Source: Deltaproteobacteria bacterium
Lineage (GTDB): Bacteria > Chloroflexota > Dehalococcoidia > Dehalococcoidales > BS750m-G39
NCBI GenBank assembly: GCA_030603275.1
Contig: JAUVYB010000003.1
Span: 1-64,000, forward strand
Length of the DNA stretch: 64,000 nt
Direction: 5' to 3'
Shown here in pieces: positions 28,808-38,691 of the stretch. Under the pieces are notes generated by a model. It searched no databases and was not told the origin of the DNA. It saw only the letters and a program-made list of their open reading frames with translations. The stretch's first letter is position 1; every line of letters starts with the position of its first letter. The translations under genes were made by a program, and so were the position numbers.

Positions 28808-31017
28808 CGCCTGGGTCCTCTATTTGGTCCTCTATTATGATAGCCCCCAGTGTTCCGGGGAGGTCGGGAATCGCTTCTTTTAAAGGGGTAGTCTTTGGAC
28901 GGAGCGTCCTGTGCCTGGCCTCCGGCTGCCTGATCTGAATTATCTAACACCGCCCGCCGGGACAGGTTTACCCGGCCCATGTCGTCGATGCCGATTACCT
29001 TAACCGTTACCTCATCGCCTATCTTAACTTCATCCTCGACCCTGGCTACCCGGTAGTCGGCCAGCTCGCTGATGTGAACCAGCCCGTCCTTACCGGGGGC
29101 AATCTCCACCATGGCGCCGAAGTTCAATATCCGTGATACCTTTCCCGTGTAGACGGTGCCGACCTCTATCTCCTTGGTTAGACTTTCGATAATAGCAATG
29201 GCCTTTTTGGCGGATTCCTCATTAACTGCGCCGATAATCACCGTGCCGTCGTTATCAACATCGATGGTCGTCTTGGTTTGCTCAATAATTGACCTTATGG
29301 TTTTACCGCCGGTACCGATAACAGCGCCGATTTTATCCGGGTCTATGGTTATCTTGTGCATTCTGGGCGCGTATTTACTCAGCTCGGGCCGGCCGGTGCT
29401 GATGGTCTGCTGCATCTTTTCCAGGATGAACAGGCGTGCCTGCCGGGCCTGGGGCAGCGTCTTGGCCACCACTTCCAGGCTAATGCCCTTAAGCTTGGTG
29501 TCCATCTGCATGGCGGTGATACCCTTGTCCGTTCCGGCTATTTTAAAGTCCATATCGCCGTAGTTATCCTCTATCCCCTGGATGTCGGTTAAAACCTCAT
29601 ACTTACCGTCATCACCGGTGACCAGCCCCATAGCTATCCCGGCGACGGCGGCGCTGGTCGGTATGCCGGCATCCATCAGGGAAAGACTGGAGGCGCAGAC
29701 ACTGGCCATAGAGGTGCTGCCGCTGGAGCTCAGGACCTCGGAGACTAATCGTATGGTGTAGGGAAAGTCCTCGGCTTTGGGCAGTATCGGCTCAATAGCC
29801 CGCTCCGCCAGGGCGCCGTGCCCGATTTCACGCCTCCCCGGCGACCCGACGCGCTTGGTCTCGCCGCTGGAGAAGGGAGGAAAGTTGTAGTGGTGGATAA
29901 AACGTTTCTTCTCCTCTATGCCCAGTCCGTCAAGCGGCTGCTCCTTGGCTGCCGGGCCCAGGGTGGTAATAGCCAGGACCTGGGTCTGTCCCCGGTTAAA
30001 CAGGGCCGAGCCGTGAGTTCGGGGCAGTAGCCCCACCTCGCAGCTTATGGGACGGACATCGGTTGAACTGCGTCCGTCAATACGCGTCTGCTTCTCAAGC
30101 AGGTTACCCCTTATTTCCGCCCTGATTTTGACATCAAGGGCAGTTTTGATATCTGCTTCGGGGAATTTCTCGCATAGCTTTTCCAGCAGCTCTTTTTTAA
30201 GCTGGCTCAGCTCTTCTTCCCGCTGTGACTTTTCCGTCTGGCCTAATGCCCGGGCCAGCTTTTCATCAGTCAGAGGCGTAATTGCCGCAAGCGCTTCCGG
30301 GTTGACCTCGCTTACCGGCGCTTCTACCTTCGGCTTGCCCCACGCCTGCTGAAGCTGCTCCTGGAGCTGGATAATAGGCTGGTTGGCCTGGTGGCCGAAT
30401 TCTATCCCTTTAAGCACGATATCCTCCGGAGCTTCGTTGGCTCCGGCCTCTATCATGACTATGGCCTCTTTGGTGCTGACCACTACCAGGTCAAGCTGGC
30501 TATCGTCAAGCTGGGCCATGGTCGGGTTCAATACCATTTCGTCGTTGATATAGCCCACGTGAACGGCGCTCACCGGACCGGCAAACGGTACCGGTGAAAT
30601 TGACAGTGCCGCCGAGCCGCCGATAATGGCCAGTATGTCGGGGTCATTCTCCTGGTCGGCGGAAAGGACGGTAATGATAATCTGAATATCGTTGCGCCAG
30701 GCCTTGGGCAGCAGCGGGCGCAGCGGTCGGTCGGTCTGCCGGGCGGCTAAGGTCGCATCCTGGCTGGGGCGCCCCTCCCGGCGGATAAAGCCGCCCGGAA
30801 TTTTACCGGCGGCGTAAAGCCTCTCCTCGTAGTCGATGGTCAGCGGCAGAAAATCTACCCCTTCCCGCGGCTCCTGGCTGGCGCAAACGGTAACCAGGAC
30901 TACGGTATCCCCGTAGCGGGCGGTTACGGCGCCGTCCGCCTGTCCTGCCAGCTTGCCAGCGTCGATAGTAAGCTTTCTACCACCGACCTCGGATTCAAAA
31001 GAATTTGATGTCGCCAA
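28804..31017 (-). CDS. pnp: Polyribonucleotide nucleotidyltransferase
   Basis: RNase PH repeats plus KH (IGAVIGTGGKTIRSI) and S1 domains. Confidence 0.97.
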   Translation of the reverse strand: MATSNSFESEVGGRKLTIDAGKLAGQADGAVTARYGDTVVLVTVCASQEPREGVDFLPLTIDYEERLYAAGKIPGGFIRREGRPSQDATLAARQTDRPLRPLLPKAWRNDIQIIITVLSADQENDPDILAIIGGSAALSISPVPFAGPVSAVHVGYINDEMVLNPTMAQLDDSQLDLVVVSTKEAIVMIEAGANEAPEDIVLKGIEFGHQANQPIIQLQEQLQQAWGKPKVEAPVSEVNPEALAAITPLTDEKLARALGQTEKSQREEELSQLKKELLEKLCEKFPEADIKTALDVKIRAEIRGNLLEKQTRIDGRSSTDVRPISCEVGLLPRTHGSALFNRGQTQVLAITTLGPAAKEQPLDGLGIEEKKRFIHHYNFPPFSSGETKRVGSPGRREIGHGALAERAIEPILPKAEDFPYTIRLVSEVLSSSGSTSMASVCASSLSLMDAGIPTSAAVAGIAMGLVTGDDGKYEVLTDIQGIEDNYGDMDFKIAGTDKGITAMQMDTKLKGISLEVVAKTLPQARQARLFILEKMQQTISTGRPELSKYAPRMHKITIDPDKIGAVIGTGGKTIRSIIEQTKTTIDVDNDGTVIIGAVNEESAKKAIAIIESLTKEIEVGTVYTGKVSRILNFGAMVEIAPGKDGLVHISELADYRVARVEDEVKIGDEVTVKVIGIDDMGRVNLSRRAVLDNSDQAAGGQAQDAPSKDYPFKRSDSRPPRNTGGYHNRGPNRGPRR

Positions 31018-31041
31018 TGGTTCCTCCTCCGCTTCAATACT

Positions 31042-31305
31042 TTACTTGCGCAGCCCGAGTTGTGCAATCAGGTTGCGGTAGCGATCGACATCTTCCCGTC
31101 GGAGGTAGGCAAGCAGTCTCCTTCTTTGTCCCACCAGCTTAAGTAGCCCGCGCTGGGTGTGATAATCGTGCCGGTTGGCCGCCATGTGGGAGGTCAACTC
31201 GTTTATCCTTTCGGTTAGCAGGGCTACCTGAACCTCGGTCGAGCCGGTGTCTCCTTTATGAAGCTCAAATTTATTTACTATTTCCGTCTTTTTCTCTTTT
31301 TCCAA
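31042..31305 (-). CDS. rpsO: Ribosomal protein uS15
   Basis: [53 protein letters not shown]. Confidence 0.96.
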   Translation of the reverse strand: MEKEKKTEIVNKFELHKGDTGSTEVQVALLTERINELTSHMAANRHDYHTQRGLLKLVGQRRRLLAYLRREDVDRYRNLIAQLGLRK

Positions 31306-31439
31306 GTTATATCCCTCTGTCTCTGATGATACTTAATAATACTATAAAACAACAGATTATAACATAACTCAGGGCGGCTGTAAATTCGCTGCGGTCGTTT
31401 ACCTGTGGCGCCGCCTCCGCCTCCCCACTTTAACAGTGC

Positions 31440-31795
31440 TCTCTTTCCCCACCCCCATTTATATCTTTTCCCACCCGCCGCCCTTAATGTAAAAGGGCTA
31501 AAGCCCTTTCTACCCCCCCCCAGAAGAAATTGAGAGAGGTCTAACCTCTATTGGGTGGGAAGGTGGGAAGTAAAACACCCTCTAAAAAACTGGGCAATCC
31601 TCCCTTTGAAAAGGACTAACCCAGCGGGGTGTTTAAGAGGGGCGTATACGGGGTCCCCGCGAAATCCTGATTTCGTGGGGTGAATATCCCCTCTTTCAAA
31701 AAAATCTTCCCCCTCCCTTACAAGGGAGGGGGATACAGCGGGTTCCCTGAAAAATCCCTGATTTTTTAGGGTGCATACAGGGGGTGGGTTGCTAA
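31440..31795 (+). repeat. Intergenic modular repeat copy with several hairpins
   Basis: Same block as at 12.7 kb plus CCCCGCGAAATCctgATTTCGTGGGG and CCCCCTCCC-ttacaa-GGGAGGGGG hairpins. Confidence 0.8.
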
Positions 31796-31828
31796 GCTAC
31801 TAAAACGAACATAATACGCTTGACTTTA

Positions 31829-31857
31829 TAAAAAATCGGGTGTATAGTTTGCTCTGG
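31829..31857 (+). promoter_or_regulatory. Candidate sigma70 promoter for the zinc-ribbon gene at 32012
   Basis: TTGACT-17 bp (ttataaaaaatcgggtg)-TATAGT; about 150-nt 5' UTR; coordinates approximate. Confidence 0.55.
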
Positions 31858-32011
31858 ATTAGATACCTTGGTTCAGTGTGGTTTCAAAGCTTGACCCCCG
31901 GTATAGACGGGGAACCCTCGGTAGTATAACCTGACAATACGGCAAGGGGTTTGGGAGCCAGAGACTGCAGCGATGACAAGGGACTAACAAAATACATAGG
32001 AGGTGCAGTTA

Positions 32012-32305
32012 ATGGCTCTGGAAGAAAAGACCCTCGTGTGCCGTGACTGCGGACAGGAATTCCTTTTCACCACCGGTGAGCAGGAGTTCTATCAATCCCA
32101 CGGGTTGCAGAATGAACCCAGTCGTTGCCCGGACTGTCGGGCATCTCGGCGCAAAGAGCGCTGGGGCAACTATAATCAGCCGAGGCAGATGTTTAATGCT
32201 ATCTGTGCTGAGTGTGGCGTTGAAACCACAGTACCCTTTGAGCCCAGGGAAGGGCGACCGGTCTACTGCCGGGATTGCTACGCCAAACAAAAACAGTCTG
32301 GTTAA
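32012..32305 (+). CDS. Zinc-ribbon protein (CxxCG/CxxC), paralogue of 37608..37961
   Basis: LVCRDCGQEFLFTTGEQEFYQSHGLQNEPSRCPDCRASRR...CAECGVETTVPFEPREGRPVYCRDCY; SD aggaggtgc. Confidence 0.85.
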   Translation: MALEEKTLVCRDCGQEFLFTTGEQEFYQSHGLQNEPSRCPDCRASRRKERWGNYNQPRQMFNAICAECGVETTVPFEPREGRPVYCRDCYAKQKQSG

Positions 32306-32336
32306 GCTTTAGTATCTGGTTACCAGCTTATATATA

Positions 32337-32630
32337 ATGAATGTCGGTATCTGTCAGGTTAAACTTCGCTTTCCTGAGAACCTGTCGCTTAAAGGTAAGC
32401 GGCGGATACTTAAGTCCATCACTACCCGCCTCAGAAGCAAGTTCAACATTTCCGTAGCTGAAGTTGGCGATAATGACCTGTGGCAGTTAGCCACCCTTGG
32501 GATTTGTTGTGTGAGCAATGATAGGCGGCATACCAACGAAATGCTGTCCCGGGCGGTGGATTTTATTGTCAACGGTCGCTTTGATGTAGAGATACTGGAC
32601 TATGAGATTGAGATTCTCCCTTTTAGTTAA
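32337..32630 (+). CDS. DUF503 family protein
   Basis: MNVGICQVKLRFPENLSLKGKRRILKSITTRLRSKFNISVAEVGDNDLWQLATLGI. Confidence 0.9.
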   Translation: MNVGICQVKLRFPENLSLKGKRRILKSITTRLRSKFNISVAEVGDNDLWQLATLGICCVSNDRRHTNEMLSRAVDFIVNGRFDVEILDYEIEILPFS

Positions 32631-32642
32631 GCGGGGCTGATA

Positions 32643-34928
32643 GTGGATACATCGTCCTTTCTGCGTCATCTGGCGGCTCAACCTGGTTATGGTGGCCAGA
32701 TGGTTCACGTGGAGCATATACCGCGCCGCCAGGCCAGGTCTGCCCGCTTACGCCTACCTCTGGCAGAGGCGCTTCAGGACTGCTTGCACGAGCACGGCTT
32801 ATTTCCCCTTTATAGCCACCAGGCGGAGGCCATAAACTATGCCCGCGAGGGCAAGAATGTGATGGTGGCCACCTCCTCGGCCAGCGGCAAGACCCTTTGC
32901 TATAACGCCCCGGTCATGGAGGCGATTCTGACCGAGCCGAGAAGCTGCGCTCTTTATCTTTTCCCCACCAAGGCACTGGCTCAGGACCAGCTGCGCAGCC
33001 TGAATGAGCTTTTCTGCCCCGCCCTCTTCCAGTCGGGGGAGGTGACCACTTTTGACGGCGATACCCCCCAGATAGAGCGGGCGGATGTAAGAAAACGGGC
33101 CAGGGTAGTGCTTACCAACCCCGATATGCTCCATCTGGGCATACTGCCCAACCACCAGCAGTGGTCAAGGCTGCTGCGCCGCCTGAAATACGTGGTGATA
33201 GATGAAGCCCATATCTATCGCGGTGTTTTCGGCTCTCACGTGGCTGGTGTCACGCACCGCCTGCGCCGCCTCTGTCAATATTACGGCGCTAGCCCCCAGT
33301 TTATCTGCTGCTCGGCGACTATCGCCAACCCCGGTGAGCACGCCCGGAAGCTGGCCGGCCTGCCCTTTGAGGTGGTGGATAAAGACGGCTCTCCCCACGG
33401 CGGCAAGGACTTTGTCTTCTGGAACCCGCCGCTTATCGACCAGGCTAGGAGCGTCCGGCGCAGCGCCAACGGTGAGGCGGCCAATCTCTTCGCCGAGCTG
33501 GTAAGCCGGGATATCCGCACCCTCACCTTTGTCCGCACCCGCCAGTTAACCGAGGTTATCTATAACTACACCCGGCACAGGCTGGCGGAAATAGGCCCTG
33601 GCTTATCCAAGAAAATCAAGCCCTACCGGGCGGGCTATCTGCCCAGGGAGAGGCGTCAGATAGAGCACGAGCTTTTCAGCGGCCAGCTTACCGGCGTGGT
33701 GGCGACCACGGCCCTGGAGCTGGGCATAGACATCGGCGACCTGGAGGCGACGGTGCTCACCGGCTATCCGGGAAGCATCGCCAGCACCTGGCAGCAGGCG
33801 GGTCGGAGCGGACGGAGTAAGGAAAGAGCGCTCAGCTTTCTCATCGGGCTGGATAACCCCCTCGACCAGTATTTTATGCGCCACCCCGATTTCCTTTTCG
33901 GCAAAAATTTTGAAAATGCACTGGTCAACCCGGATAATCCCTATATCTTAATGGCCCACCTGCTCTGTGCCGCCTGGGAACTGCCCTTAACCGGCGATGA
34001 TGAAAAGTTCTTCGGCCCGGCTCTGCATGAGCAGAGAGCCGAACTGGATAAGCAGGGCCTGCTCCGGGAACGCAGGGGCAGGTGGTATCTTTCACCGTCA
34101 ATCATCTACCCCGCCCAGGGGGTAAATATCCGTTCCACTTCCGGGGAAAACTTCGCCATTATGGATACTGCCACCGCCTCCCTGCTGGAAACTATCGAGG
34201 CCAGCGTGGCCCTCTTTCAAATCTTTCCCGGCGCCATCTACCTCCATCAGGGGGAATCCTATCTGGTCGAGGAGCTTGACCTGGCCGCCCGCACCGCCTA
34301 TGCCCGGCCGGTCACGGTCAACTACTACACTCAGGACAAGGAAATCACCGACCTTCATATTGTCCGGGTAATGCAGGAGAAAAGCTGCGGCAGGATCAAG
34401 GTCTATCTGGGCGAGGTTGAGGTTACCACCAGGGTGGTTGGCTTCAAGAAGCTGGCCCATTTCACCGAGGAGGTCATCGGTGAGGAGCCCCTGGACCTCC
34501 CCCCCCAACACTTCCCCACCGTCGCCCTCTGGTTTGATATGCCCCCCGGAATAGCCGCCCGGCTGGCTAAAGACCAGCTGGGCTTTGCCGGCGGACTGCA
34601 CGCCACCGAGCACGCCGCCATCGCTATCCTGCCCCTCTTTGCCCTCTGCGACCGCAACGATATCGGCGGTGTCTCCACCCCCCTCCACCCCGATACGGGC
34701 AGGCCACAGGTATTCATCTATGACGCCTATCCCGGCGGCATCGGCATTGCCGAGAAGGGCTTTGACCTGGTGGAGGAATTGTGGCAGACTACACTAAGAG
34801 CGATTAAAGAGTGCCCCTGCGAGGAGGGCTGCCCCAGTTGTATCCAGTCGCCCAAGTGCGGCAATAATAATAAGCCTCTGGATAAAAAAGCGGCCCAGGT
34901 GATGCTGGAAGGGTTGTTAGAAGAATAA
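32643..34928 (+). CDS. DEAD/DEAH-box helicase with DUF1998 C-terminal Zn-binding region (MrfA-like)
   Basis: TSSASGKTLCYNAPV; VIDEAHIYRGVFGSHV; QAGRSGRS; C-terminal CPCEEGCPSCIQSPKCGNNN. Confidence 0.9.
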   Translation: MDTSSFLRHLAAQPGYGGQMVHVEHIPRRQARSARLRLPLAEALQDCLHEHGLFPLYSHQAEAINYAREGKNVMVATSSASGKTLCYNAPVMEAILTEPRSCALYLFPTKALAQDQLRSLNELFCPALFQSGEVTTFDGDTPQIERADVRKRARVVLTNPDMLHLGILPNHQQWSRLLRRLKYVVIDEAHIYRGVFGSHVAGVTHRLRRLCQYYGASPQFICCSATIANPGEHARKLAGLPFEVVDKDGSPHGGKDFVFWNPPLIDQARSVRRSANGEAANLFAELVSRDIRTLTFVRTRQLTEVIYNYTRHRLAEIGPGLSKKIKPYRAGYLPRERRQIEHELFSGQLTGVVATTALELGIDIGDLEATVLTGYPGSIASTWQQAGRSGRSKERALSFLIGLDNPLDQYFMRHPDFLFGKNFENALVNPDNPYILMAHLLCAAWELPLTGDDEKFFGPALHEQRAELDKQGLLRERRGRWYLSPSIIYPAQGVNIRSTSGENFAIMDTATASLLETIEASVALFQIFPGAIYLHQGESYLVEELDLAARTAYARPVTVNYYTQDKEITDLHIVRVMQEKSCGRIKVYLGEVEVTTRVVGFKKLAHFTEEVIGEEPLDLPPQHFPTVALWFDMPPGIAARLAKDQLGFAGGLHATEHAAIAILPLFALCDRNDIGGVSTPLHPDTGRPQVFIYDAYPGGIGIAEKGFDLVEELWQTTLRAIKECPCEEGCPSCIQSPKCGNNNKPLDKKAAQVMLEGLLEE

Positions 34929-34934
34929 GTTTTT

Positions 34935-35190
34935 CTTCCCACCCACCCGCCCGAAAAGGTTTCACCTCTATAACTCTCCTGGGAAAGGGGGAGTTTGGGG
35001 CAGGGTGGCGATAAAGTGTAGAATAAAGAGTGTTTTTCTTCCCGCCCACCCGCCCTATATAGGCTTTGCCTCTAAAACTCTTCCGGGCAGGGGGATAGTT
35101 AAAACTAAATACGGGTAGTTTAAGAAGGGTGAAACCCTTCTTCTAAAATATCTTCCCCTTCCCCTTACAAGGGGAAGGGGATAAAGGGGA
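34935..35190 (+). repeat. Intergenic modular repeat copy
   Basis: Two cccacccg..ccctc blocks; hairpin CCCCTTCCCC-ttacaa-GGGGAAGGGG at 35155-35180. Confidence 0.75.
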
Positions 35191-35195
35191 TAGGG

Positions 35196-36095
35196 TTGGC
35201 TGATATTGAGAAAGCGCTAAAGCCCAGCCGCGATACCTGGTTCAAGCGGGCGATGCGCCTCTTTGACCGCCCAACTGTTGACGAAACGGTATGGGAGGAA
35301 CTGGAGGAGCTGCTTATCTCGGCCGATGTCGGCTTCAGCACCACGGAAAAGCTTTTAGAGCAGGTCAGGCAGAGGGCTAAAGAAGAGAAGCTAAAGCAAG
35401 GCTCGGAGGTGCGTGACGCCCTCCAGCAGGAGATGGTCAGGATGCTCACCGTTGAGGCTCCGGTGCCGTCGGTTCCCCCCTCCCTGCCGGAGGTTATCCT
35501 GGCGGTGGGTGTCAACGGCAGCGGCAAGACCACCTCTATCGCCAAGCTTGCCTATAAAGCCAAAAAAGAGGGCAAGCGGGTGCTGCTGGTGGCCGCCGAT
35601 ACCTTCCGGGCGGCGGCTATTGACCAGCTAAAAAAGCTGGGTGGGGAGGTTGGCGTCGATGTTGTTGCCCACCAGTACGGCGCTGATGCCGGGGCGGTGG
35701 TCTTTGATGCCCTGGAGGCGGCACGCAGCCGGCAGGCGCAGACGGTAATTATCGATACCGCCGGCAGGCTGCACACCAAGTTCAACCTGATGGAGGAGCT
35801 GAAGAAGATTAAGCGGGTAGCCGCCAAGGCTGACCCCACCGCCCCCCACCAGGTCATCCTGGTGCTCGATGCCAACACCGGCCAGAACGGCCTGACCCAG
35901 GCAAAGCATTTTACCGAGGCGGTAGGGGTAACCGGCATTTTTCTGGCCAAGCTGGATGGTACGGCTAAAGGGGGTATAGTGCTGGCTATCTGTGACGAAA
36001 TGCAGGTGCCGATACAGTTTATCGGTGTCGGCGATGAACTGGAGGACATGGCGCCCTTTGACGCCGCGGCTTTTGTCCGGGCGCTGTGCTCATAA
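35196..36095 (+). CDS. ftsY: Signal recognition particle receptor FtsY
   Basis: GVNGSGKTTSIAKLAYKAKKEGKRVLLVAADTFRAAAIDQL; TKLDGTAKGG-like AKLDGTAKGGIVLAI. Confidence 0.95.
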   Translation: MADIEKALKPSRDTWFKRAMRLFDRPTVDETVWEELEELLISADVGFSTTEKLLEQVRQRAKEEKLKQGSEVRDALQQEMVRMLTVEAPVPSVPPSLPEVILAVGVNGSGKTTSIAKLAYKAKKEGKRVLLVAADTFRAAAIDQLKKLGGEVGVDVVAHQYGADAGAVVFDALEAARSRQAQTVIIDTAGRLHTKFNLMEELKKIKRVAAKADPTAPHQVILVLDANTGQNGLTQAKHFTEAVGVTGIFLAKLDGTAKGGIVLAICDEMQVPIQFIGVGDELEDMAPFDAAAFVRALCS

Positions 36096-36112
36096 TCTTG
36101 GGGAGGTAGACA

Positions 36113-36916
36113 TTGATTACTATAGGTATAAATCCGGTAGCCTTCACCATAGGCGAGATGAGCGTCAGGTGGTACGGCGTTATGATTGCCCTGGCGGTGG
36201 TGCTGCTGATACTCTGGGTGGTGTGGCAGATAAGGCGCGGGGCTGATATCTCCTACGATAGTCTTCTTACCGTGGCCCTGATAGCCATTCCCTCCGCGAT
36301 AATAATATCAAGGTTGCTCCATATTATTGACATGCGGGGTTTTTATATGGCCAACCCCGGGCTGCTTTTGGGTTTTGGCGGTCTGACCATATGGGGGGCC
36401 ATTCTGGGGGCGACTCTGGGCATCTGGGTTTACAGCCGCTTTAGCGATTTTAAGTTCGGCTACTTCATGGACCTGGTGACACCGGCTGTCCTGCTGGCTC
36501 AGGCAGTGGGCAGGGTCGGCTGTACCATAAACGGCTGCTGCTACGGAAAGGTCACCTCGCTGCCCTGGGGCATAGTCTATACTCACTCGGATAGCTACGG
36601 CCTTAACGCAAGCATTGAAGCCCTCTCAAAAGGGATGGGCTTACACCCAACCCAGCCTTATGAGATTATCTTTCTGCTTATTGTCTTCGGGGTACTGTTC
36701 TGGCTGAGGAGGCGCTTCCAGCCGGAAGGCTCCCTCTTCCTGATTTATCTCAGCATGTATTCAATATGGCGGCTGGGCCTTGGCTTCCTGCGGGACGGGA
36801 CGGACTTTCTCTTTGGCTTACACCAGGCTCAGGTGATAGGCATTGTCGTCCTGCTGATTGTTGTCCCCATACTGGTGATGAGGACGCGCTGGATTAAAGG
36901 GGAAAGTAAGGGTTAG
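36113..36916 (+). CDS. lgt: Prolipoprotein diacylglyceryl transferase
   Basis: RWYGVMIALAVV; GRVGCTINGCCYGKVTSLPWGIVY; HPTQPYE. Confidence 0.94.
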   Translation: MITIGINPVAFTIGEMSVRWYGVMIALAVVLLILWVVWQIRRGADISYDSLLTVALIAIPSAIIISRLLHIIDMRGFYMANPGLLLGFGGLTIWGAILGATLGIWVYSRFSDFKFGYFMDLVTPAVLLAQAVGRVGCTINGCCYGKVTSLPWGIVYTHSDSYGLNASIEALSKGMGLHPTQPYEIIFLLIVFGVLFWLRRRFQPEGSLFLIYLSMYSIWRLGLGFLRDGTDFLFGLHQAQVIGIVVLLIVVPILVMRTRWIKGESKG

Positions 36917-36958
36917 GTAATCATAGGTAAAAGACTTAAGGGGTTTTAAGCGGGAACT

Positions 36959-37294
36959 CTAGTATCTTCTCGGCCTGCCGCCGCCTCTTCGGCCTCCACC
37001 ACTACCACCCCTCCGGCCGCCGCCGTATGAAGAGTGTCCGCCCCGGCTATCGGTGCGAGGGCGAGCCTCGTTGATATCCATTGTGCGTTCCTGCAGTGTC
37101 TTTCCTTTGAGGCCGGCAATGGCCGCTTCTCCTTCTATTTTGGAGGGCATTTCAACAAAGGCAAAGCCCCTCGATTGTCCGCCATACTTGTCTTTGATAA
37201 TATTAACCGCGCTCACTTCTCCAAAAGCGGCGAATTCCTGGCGCAGTTCCTCTTCAGTTACATCGCGGGACAGGTTGCCCACATAGATATTCAT
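36959..37294 (-). CDS. RRM RNA-binding protein with Gly/Arg-rich tail
   Basis: MNIYVGNLSRDVTEEELRQEFAAFG (RNP2), SRGFAFVEM (RNP1), GGGRRGGSGGGRRGGGRPRRY tail. Confidence 0.93.
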   Translation of the reverse strand: MNIYVGNLSRDVTEEELRQEFAAFGEVSAVNIIKDKYGGQSRGFAFVEMPSKIEGEAAIAGLKGKTLQERTMDINEARPRTDSRGGHSSYGGGRRGGSGGGRRGGGRPRRY

Positions 37295-37341
37295 ATTGAC
37301 TCCCCTTTTTGTTGATGAGTACTTTTAGAGCCGCACTGGCA

Positions 37342-37557
37342 CTACCTGCCCATTCGCCTCCGCCGGGCACTCTTTTTGGCTTTCAGGCGCGCCGCGTCCC
37401 TCTTGGACAGGAAATAGCGATGAGTCTTGGCCTCACGCAGGATTCCTTCCATCTGTACCATCTTTTGAAAGCGCCTCAACAAGGAGTCCTGGCTTTCACC
37501 GTCACGTATTGAAACTTTCAATGACATCATACACCAACATATTTTAGTGACATACAC
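37342..37557 (-). CDS. rpsU: Ribosomal protein bS21 (true start likely internal, MSLKVSIRDGESQD)
   Basis: SLKVSIRDGESQDSLLRRFQKMVQMEGILREAKTHRYFLSKRDAARLKAKKSARRRR. Confidence 0.92.
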   Translation of the reverse strand: MYVTKICWCMMSLKVSIRDGESQDSLLRRFQKMVQMEGILREAKTHRYFLSKRDAARLKAKKSARRRRMGR

Positions 37558-37607
37558 GGGCCGGGTATAACCCCCGGCCCACGTATGTCCTTTAGCTCAA
37601 CTCAGCC

Positions 37608-37961
37608 TTATCGGTTAAGTTTGACTTTGTTGTAGCACTCGCTACAATATACCGGCCTGCCCTCACGGGGCTCGAACGGTACCTCGGTCTCCTTACCACA
37701 CTCGGCACATGTTACCGGGAACATCTGACGCCGGGACTGGTAGCCGTAGCTATCATTCCCGTAACGCTGTGATTTCCTGGCTTCACGGCATGCGGGACAG
37801 CGCTTGGGCTCGTTGGTATAGCCTTTAGATTGGAAGAACTCTTGTTCCTCGGCACTAAAGGTAAAATCAGCCCCGCAATCAGCACAGTGAAGTTGTTTGT
37901 CCTCAAAACTCATAGGATGACCTCCTCTCTCTAATAGTTGGCTAGAGTTGCGGTCATCCAA
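37608..37961 (-). CDS. Zinc-ribbon protein, paralogue of 32012..32305 (start probably internal, MSFEDKQLHCADCG)
   Basis: LHCADCGADFTFSAEEQEFFQSKGYTNEPKRCPACREARK...CAECGKETEVPFEPREGRPVYCSECY. Confidence 0.87.
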   Translation of the reverse strand: MDDRNSSQLLERGGHPMSFEDKQLHCADCGADFTFSAEEQEFFQSKGYTNEPKRCPACREARKSQRYGNDSYGYQSRRQMFPVTCAECGKETEVPFEPREGRPVYCSECYNKVKLNR

Positions 37962-38082
37962 AACTTGAGTATAACTGGTTGTATTTGACTAAGTATGTGA
38001 TAACCTAAACTTAAAACCACCGTAGACATTATACACTAAAGGCAATACGTTGGCAAGTGCAGGGTGACGGGCGGAATTTCTA

Positions 38083-38592
38083 CTATTCGGCAAAGCAGAT
38101 TTTCCACTCGCCGTCTATTTTCATCAACTGATAGGTGATGTGCCTGGGTTCCGCGAGCTTGGAGGGGGTGAGCTTCATTTTTATCTCAATCGTTTCGCCA
38201 GCGTTGATAGCTGGTTCCGCCTCTTCTTCCACTCCAAGGGTGACGCCGAACATTTTCATCTGGCTTATCTCGCTGGTGAGGCTTGCCTCTCTTTCCTGTC
38301 CCCAGGATTCCTCCATACAGGCTAAGACGCCTTCCAAATCATAGTTGTTGAGGGCCTCCAAGTAGGTAAACACGGTCTGCCTGGCTGCTTCTATATCTTC
38401 CCCGGTGATGGCGGCTGGCGGCGGAGCCTCTTCTTCCTCTGTAGCTTCCGGCGTTGGGGTGCTGGTTAACGGTGTCTCGTCTTCTTGGACGGCTGGCGGC
38501 AGGTTAGTGTCCGGTGGTGCCTCCGGCGTTTGAGTGCAGGCCGCGCCGACTCCCAGGGCCAGGACCAGTAAACAGGCTAACGCTAGTTTCAT
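38083..38592 (-). CDS. Predicted lipoprotein of unknown function
   Basis: Lipobox-like LALGVGAACTQ; T/P/E-rich linker; NTF2/DUF4878-like C-terminal region. Confidence 0.65.
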   Translation of the reverse strand: MKLALACLLVLALGVGAACTQTPEAPPDTNLPPAVQEDETPLTSTPTPEATEEEEAPPPAAITGEDIEAARQTVFTYLEALNNYDLEGVLACMEESWGQEREASLTSEISQMKMFGVTLGVEEEAEPAINAGETIEIKMKLTPSKLAEPRHITYQLMKIDGEWKICFAE

Positions 38593-38691
38593 CGGTAACC
38601 TCCGTCTGATATATAATACCTAGCAATTCTATGCATAGTCTCATGCTGGGCATCATTTGTCAAGACGGCAGGTAGCCGAAGTGTAGCCCGG

